Of a stretch of DNA of 20,610 bases, positions 17,097-20,610 are shown piece by piece (the first letter of the stretch is position 1; each line of letters starts with the position of its first letter). Under the pieces are notes generated by a model, which saw nothing but the letters and a program-made list of their open reading frames with translations, was not told the DNA's origin and made no database searches. Position numbers and translations under genes: made by a program. The stretch is from Pseudomonadota bacterium (GTDB lineage: Bacteria > Pseudomonadota > Gammaproteobacteria > Steroidobacterales > Steroidobacteraceae): assembly GCA_021820785.1 (NCBI GenBank), contig JAKADE010000008.1:1-20610 (forward strand), given 5' to 3'.

Positions 17097-18397
17097 TGGC
17101 CCGTACAGCCACTCACCCGCCCCTTCACGTGTATCTCAACGGGCGGCTCGTCGGTCACCTTCGACGCGCAACCAGCGGCGCAATCGACTTCACTTACGAT
17201 TCCACCTGGCTTGAATGGGATAGCGCTATCCCGGTTTCTCTCTCGTTACCTCTCCGCGAAGATCGGTACATCGGCGCTCCAGTCATTGCCGTCTTTGACA
17301 ACTTACTCCCTGACAATGATGACATTCGAAGACGACTCGCAGAGCGAGCACACGCGGATGGCCCAGACGCCTACAGCCTGTTAGCGGCAGTCGGTCGCGA
17401 TTGCGTCGGCGCACTCCAGTTCGTACCGGACGGTGAGGACGTCAAAGGAACCGCAGAGGTGACTGCGCGCGCAGTCACCCACGAGGAAATTGCGGAGCGC
17501 ATTGGTCATTTAACACGCAATCCGCTCGGCATCGGCGAAGATGATCGCGAATTCCGGATTTCAATAGCCGGCGCACAGGAAAAGACTGCCCTGCTCTACT
17601 GGAAGGACAAGTGGCATGTTCCGCACGGCACCACGGCAACCACGCATATTCTCAAGCCCCAAATCGGCCACCTTCCCAGCGGGATCGACTTATCGAACAG
17701 CGTAGAGAATGAATATCTGTGCTTGGAATTGGTCCGTGCGCTCGGTCTCCCTGCCGCGAAATCCGTCATAACGGACTTTGCAGACAAGCGCGCACTTGTA
17801 ATTGAACGTTTCGACCGATTGTGGACGAAGAACGGTCGGCTCCTACGGATTCCCCAGGAAGATTGCTGCCAAGCTCTCTCCGTGCCGCCGTCCCGCAAAT
17901 ACGAATCAGAGGGCGGCCCCGGAATTTGCAATCTCGTGGAACTTCTGAAGGGCAGCGATGTACCCGAGGAGGATCAGAAGACGCTGTTCAAAGCGCAGGT
18001 CATCTTCTGGCTGCTTGGCGCAACCGATGGACACGCAAAAAATTTCAGCATTCGGCTTGCGTCCGGCAGTCGATACCGTCTGACACCGATTTACGACGTT
18101 GTTTCCGCACAGCCGAGCATTGATGCGAAGAAAATCCGTTTCAACAAAATGAAGATGGCCATGGCGATTGGAAGGAACCGACACTACGTCGTACACAAAA
18201 TTACGGGTCGGCACTTTGTCGAAACGGGCGATCGCTGCAGCTTACCCGCCACACTCGTGCGCACCGTACTCGCCGAAATCCGTGATACTGGGAAGGACAG
18301 CATCAATGCGGTGATTGCCGGTCTGCCCGACGCGTTCCCCGCCGCAGTTGCCGAATCGATTTCGGTGGGCGCGAAACGCCGCATTGATTTGCTCTAA
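17096..18397 (+). CDS. hipA: HipA toxin, Ser/Thr kinase of the HipBA system
   Basis: The protein has 433 residues, full length (E. coli HipA is about 440). HipA phosphorylates glutamyl-tRNA synthetase in E. coli, stopping translation and giving persistence; the target here is inferred. Seen: N-terminal domain (about 8-110) with VFDNLLPDNDDIRRRLA; the loop ISIAGAQEKTALL with S156 at the position of the autophosphorylated Ser; ATP-site lysine in HILKP (K187); catalytic GATDGHAKNFSI (D311, N316); and the metal Asp in LTPIYDVVSA (D334). All key residues are kept, so it should be active. Its base composition is less GC-rich than its neighbours, and it lies next to a tRNA fragment and an IS, which suggests gain by transfer. 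A dyad CGATTG-TG-CAATCG (18431-18444) follows the gene. Confidence 0.95.
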   Translation: MARTATHPPLHVYLNGRLVGHLRRATSGAIDFTYDSTWLEWDSAIPVSLSLPLREDRYIGAPVIAVFDNLLPDNDDIRRRLAERAHADGPDAYSLLAAVGRDCVGALQFVPDGEDVKGTAEVTARAVTHEEIAERIGHLTRNPLGIGEDDREFRISIAGAQEKTALLYWKDKWHVPHGTTATTHILKPQIGHLPSGIDLSNSVENEYLCLELVRALGLPAAKSVITDFADKRALVIERFDRLWTKNGRLLRIPQEDCCQALSVPPSRKYESEGGPGICNLVELLKGSDVPEEDQKTLFKAQVIFWLLGATDGHAKNFSIRLASGSRYRLTPIYDVVSAQPSIDAKKIRFNKMKMAMAIGRNRHYVVHKITGRHFVETGDRCSLPATLVRTVLAEIRDTGKDSINAVIAGLPDAFPAAVAESISVGAKRRIDLL

Positions 18398-18409
18398 AGA
18401 GAGTAAAAC

Positions 18410-18426
18410 GCCGCAAAACTCCCGCA
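18410..18426. repeat. Imperfect direct repeat flanking hipBA, right copy
   Basis: GCCGCAAAACTCCCGCA pairs with the left copy at 16594-16610 (15 of 17 identical). It lies 48 bp before the tRNA 3' end. Confidence 0.4.
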
Positions 18427-18473
18427 CTGTCGATTGTGCAATCGGGAGGAAGCGTGCAAGTGACTGAAAGTAG

Positions 18474-18510
18474 TGGTGGAAAGGGAGGGACTCGAACCCT
18501 CGACCCCGGC
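18474..18510 (-). tRNA. 3' fragment of a tRNA (T-arm, acceptor 3' strand, CCA)
   Basis: On the minus strand the T-arm is GAGGG-TTCGAGT-CCCTC, a perfect 5-bp stem with a standard TTCRANY loop. It is followed by CCTTTCC, A and CCA, i.e. a 7-nt acceptor strand, discriminator A73 and an encoded CCA end. Before it GCCGGGGTC fits the end of the anticodon stem and the variable loop. No matching 5' half (expected to begin GGAAAGG) is present on the other side; IS21 sequence begins instead. It is therefore a truncated tRNA, either cut by the IS or a duplicate left as an island attachment site. Amino-acid identity cannot be given. Confidence 0.65.
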
Positions 18511-18528
18511 TGCGTATTCCGGCCCATC

Positions 18529-18657
18529 GTGACCGCTGATTCCGGACGAACGTGACCGGCCGTTCCGGCCGAACGTGACCGCTGATTCCGCTGGAAGGTG
18601 ACCGATTTTGGGCTTGCGCCCGGAATCGCTGGTCACGATCCCGGAATGGCCGGTCAC
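18529..18657. repeat. IS21 terminal multiple repeats (23-bp units)
   Basis: Three direct units start with GTGACCG at 18529, 18552 and 18575, each exactly 23 bp long; a fourth GTGACCG start lies at 18598 and then diverges. Two inverted copies follow: CGGAATCGCTGGTCAC (18621-18636) and CCGGAATGGCCGGTCAC (18641-18657). IS21-type ends carry multiple repeats thought to bind IstA. The 23-bp period is about two helix turns, placing sites on one face. Confidence 0.85.
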
Positions 18658-18740
18658 GTTGCCCCGGAACGATCCTGCCGGGTCTGCGCTGGACCCCAGA
18701 GCGCTGGCTAAGCTGCCCGATTTGCCCTCGGGGAGAACCA

Positions 18741-20369
18741 ATGCCAGCCAAGCGGAGTGCCATGCGCAAAATCAAAGAAGTTCTGCGCCTGAAGTTCGAG
18801 GCGCGATTGAGTCACGAGCGGATCGCGGCGGCCACGGGCCTGTCCAAGGGCGCGGTCGGCAAGTACGTTCAGCGGGCGAGCGAGCAGGGTCTGAGCTGGC
18901 CGCTGCCCGAGCAGCTCGATGATGCCGCCCTCGAGCGGCGGCTGTTCCCCCAGGTCGTCAAGCTCGAGCAATACACGCACGCCGACTACGCGTACGTGCA
19001 CCAGGAGCTCAAGCGCAAAGGGGTGACGCTGCAGCTGCTCTGGGAGGAGTACCGCGGCGCGCACGGTGAGCGGGCCTACCAGTACAGCCAGTTCTGCTGG
19101 CACTACCAGCGCTTCCGCGAGAGCCTCGCCCGCTCGATGCGCCAGACGCATCGGGCCGGGGAGAAGCTGTTCATCGACTACAGCGGCGACACCGTGGCGG
19201 TGATCAACGCCGGGACCGGGCAGATCCTGCGCGCGCAGATCTTTGTCGCCTCGATGGGCGCAAGCAAGTACACCTACGCGGAGGCGACCTGGACGCAGCA
19301 GCTTCCTGACTGGATCGGCTCGCACATCCGGATGCTCGAGTACCTGGGATGCGTGCCAGAGATCCTGACGCCGGACAACCTCAAGAGCGCGATCAAGAAG
19401 GCTTGCCGCTACGAGCCGGAGGAGAACTCCACGTACGGCGATATGGCGCGTCACTACGGGTGCGCGATCATCGCGGCGCGGCCGTACAAGCCCCGTGACA
19501 AGGCGGTCGCAGAGAGCCACGTGCTCGTGGTGCAGAGATGGATCCTGGCGCGCCTGCGCAAGCGGCAGTTCTTCTCCCTCGCCGAGCTCAACGCCGTCAT
19601 CGCAACGCTGCTGCTCGAGTTGAACCACCGTCCGTTCAAGAAGCTGCCGGGCTCGCGCGCCGAGGCGTTCGAGTCGATCGACCGGCCGGCGATGAAGGCG
19701 CTCCCGGCGCGGCGCTACGAGTACGCCGAGTGGCGCAAAGCCAAGGTCGGCATCGACTACCACGTGGAGGCCGACGGGCATTACTACAGCGTGCCGCACC
19801 CGTTGGTCGGTGAGTACGTGCACGTGCGCATGACGGCCTCCGCCATCGAGTGCCTGTTCAAGGGCCGCCGTGTCGGGGCGCACCTGCGCTCCTACCAGCG
19901 CGGCGCGCACACCACCTTGCCTGAGCACATGCCCGAGTCGCACCGCCGGCACGCCCAGTGGACGCCGGGTCGGCTGATCGGCTGGGGCCAGAAGATCGGC
20001 CCGGGTACCGGCGCTGTCGTGCAATGGCAGTTCGAGCACCGCCCGCATCCCGAGCAAGGCTATCGCACGTGCCTGGGCCTCTTGAGCCTCGCCAACGCCT
20101 ACGGCGAGCAGCGCCTGGAGGCGGCCTGTCGGCGCGCCCTGACGCTCGGTTCCCCGACCCGCAAGCGCATCGAGGCGATCCTCGAGGCCAAGCTCGATCA
20201 GCACCCTGAGCTCTTCCCGGGCGCGGACACGGCCGCGCCCACCGCCTCGCTCGCGCACGAGAACGTGCGCGGGGCGGAGTACTTCCGTGCCACCACCCAG
20301 ACGGCTGAGCCGTCCATGACCGAAGGAGATGATGAACAATGCTCATCCAACCCACCCTCGAGGCACTGA
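18741..20369 (+). CDS. istA: IS21 transposase IstA
   Basis: The protein has 542 residues. The N-terminal helix-turn-helix is at about 20-47 (RLSHERIAAATGLSKGAVGK). The DDE integrase core has LFIDYSGD (D146), EILTPDNLKS (D212) and KAVAESHV (E258), with 45 residues between the last two as usual in IS21. The C-terminal beta-rich part (YYSVPHPLVGEYVHVRMT) binds DNA. The ATG at 18741 is preceded by GGGAGAA. It is intact. The end overlaps istB by 31 bp, the usual istAB arrangement. Confidence 0.96.
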   Translation: MPAKRSAMRKIKEVLRLKFEARLSHERIAAATGLSKGAVGKYVQRASEQGLSWPLPEQLDDAALERRLFPQVVKLEQYTHADYAYVHQELKRKGVTLQLLWEEYRGAHGERAYQYSQFCWHYQRFRESLARSMRQTHRAGEKLFIDYSGDTVAVINAGTGQILRAQIFVASMGASKYTYAEATWTQQLPDWIGSHIRMLEYLGCVPEILTPDNLKSAIKKACRYEPEENSTYGDMARHYGCAIIAARPYKPRDKAVAESHVLVVQRWILARLRKRQFFSLAELNAVIATLLLELNHRPFKKLPGSRAEAFESIDRPAMKALPARRYEYAEWRKAKVGIDYHVEADGHYYSVPHPLVGEYVHVRMTASAIECLFKGRRVGAHLRSYQRGAHTTLPEHMPESHRRHAQWTPGRLIGWGQKIGPGTGAVVQWQFEHRPHPEQGYRTCLGLLSLANAYGEQRLEAACRRALTLGSPTRKRIEAILEAKLDQHPELFPGADTAAPTASLAHENVRGAEYFRATTQTAEPSMTEGDDEQCSSNPPSRH

Positions 20370-20610
20370 ACCGCCTGAAGCTGCACGGCATGGCGCTCGC
20401 GCTGAGCGAGCAGATGACGACCACCGCCGCCCAGCAGCTCGCCTTCGAGGAGCGCCTCGCGTTGCTGCTCGAGCGCGAGGTCACGCATCGGGAAAACCGC
20501 CGCATGGGACGGCTGTGGAAGTCCTGCCAGCCGAAGGAACGTGCTGCTGCGCTCGAGGACATCGATTACCGCGGCCGCGGCGGTCTTGACCGGGCACAGC
20601 TGGCCAGCCT
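20339..20610 (+). CDS. istB: IS21 helper ATPase IstB, N-terminal part
   Basis: Only 90 codons are in the window. The start MLIQPTLEALNRLKLHGMA with ALALSEQ and FEERLALLLEREVTHREN is the typical IstB N-terminal domain (IstB-type helper, DnaA-like AAA+ ATPase). The Walker motifs lie beyond the right edge. AAGGAG (20322-20327) gives an RBS 11 bases before the ATG, inside istA. IstB binds target DNA and stimulates IstA. Confidence 0.93.
   Translation, partial: MLIQPTLEALNRLKLHGMALALSEQMTTTAAQQLAFEERLALLLEREVTHRENRRMGRLWKSCQPKERAAALEDIDYRGRGGLDRAQLAS

Larger units (their letters stand above)
18511..20610 (+). mobile_element. IS21-family insertion sequence, right end outside window
   Basis: The element holds a left-end repeat array, istA and the start of istB. 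The left limit is set at TGCGTATTCC because tRNA-like sequence ends at 18510; it could be a few bases off, up to 18529 where the repeats begin. IS21 elements move with the IstA transposase and the IstB AAA+ helper and duplicate 4-8 bp of target. The istA frame is undamaged, so the copy may be recent and active. Confidence 0.85.

Noticed and set aside
18708..20339. Minus-strand open frame of 543 codons opposite istA
   Set aside because: The plus strand encodes a complete IS21 transposase; the antisense frame has no domain and reflects codon bias.
1..20610. CRISPR array, phage structural genes or a complete integrase
   Set aside because: No spaced repeat array, phage protein or tyrosine/serine recombinase is seen in the window; the only evenly spaced repeats are the hipBA operators and IS21 ends.

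Overview
The window is GC-rich bacterial DNA and most likely comes from a gammaproteobacterium. This rests on a YbiT-type ABC-F ATPase, a TonB-dependent receptor remnant, a proteobacterial-type HipBA module and a PAS/GAF/GGDEF/EAL protein. The genus cannot be read from the sequence. Intact genes alternate with visibly decaying ones. At least four genes are broken by frameshifts, a tandem duplication or a nonsense codon, and a tRNA survives only as its 3' part.

Region 1 (1-5.4 kb) looks like a peptide and amino-acid use locus. The C-terminal part of a CocE/NonD (S15-like) hydrolase points right. Facing it on the minus strand is a row of genes: a frameshifted TonB-dependent receptor remnant, an APC-family amino-acid permease, a possible 29-codon linking ORF that overlaps both neighbours by 4 nt, and a class V aminotransferase. 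Beyond that lies a second, broken class V aminotransferase/cysteine desulfurase-like remnant. The original logic may have been outer-membrane uptake, peptide cleavage, inner-membrane amino-acid import and PLP chemistry.

Region 2 (5.4-12.8 kb) carries three apparently intact housekeeping or signalling genes: an ABC-F ATPase (YbiT type), a convergent metallo-beta-lactamase-fold hydrolase (UlaG/NAPE-PLD type), and a 1096-residue membrane protein with PAS, GAF, GGDEF and EAL domains for cyclic-di-GMP turnover.

Region 3 (12.8-16.7 kb) is mostly decayed or empty. It holds a DeoR-family regulator without its helix-turn-helix and with two compensating frameshifts, about 1.2 kb without recognisable genes, a fatty-acid desaturase split by a single in-frame TGA followed at once by ATG, and about 1 kb with no recognisable gene.

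Region 4 (16.7-20.6 kb) is mobile or accessory DNA. A HipB/HipA toxin-antitoxin pair sits behind three evenly spaced palindromic operators that overlap a good sigma70-like promoter. Next comes a 3' tRNA fragment on the minus strand. The window ends in an IS21-family element with an array of 23-bp terminal repeats, a complete istA and the start of istB. The most interesting items are the three-operator, possibly leaderless hipBA promoter, the split desaturase and the tRNA/IS21 junction.
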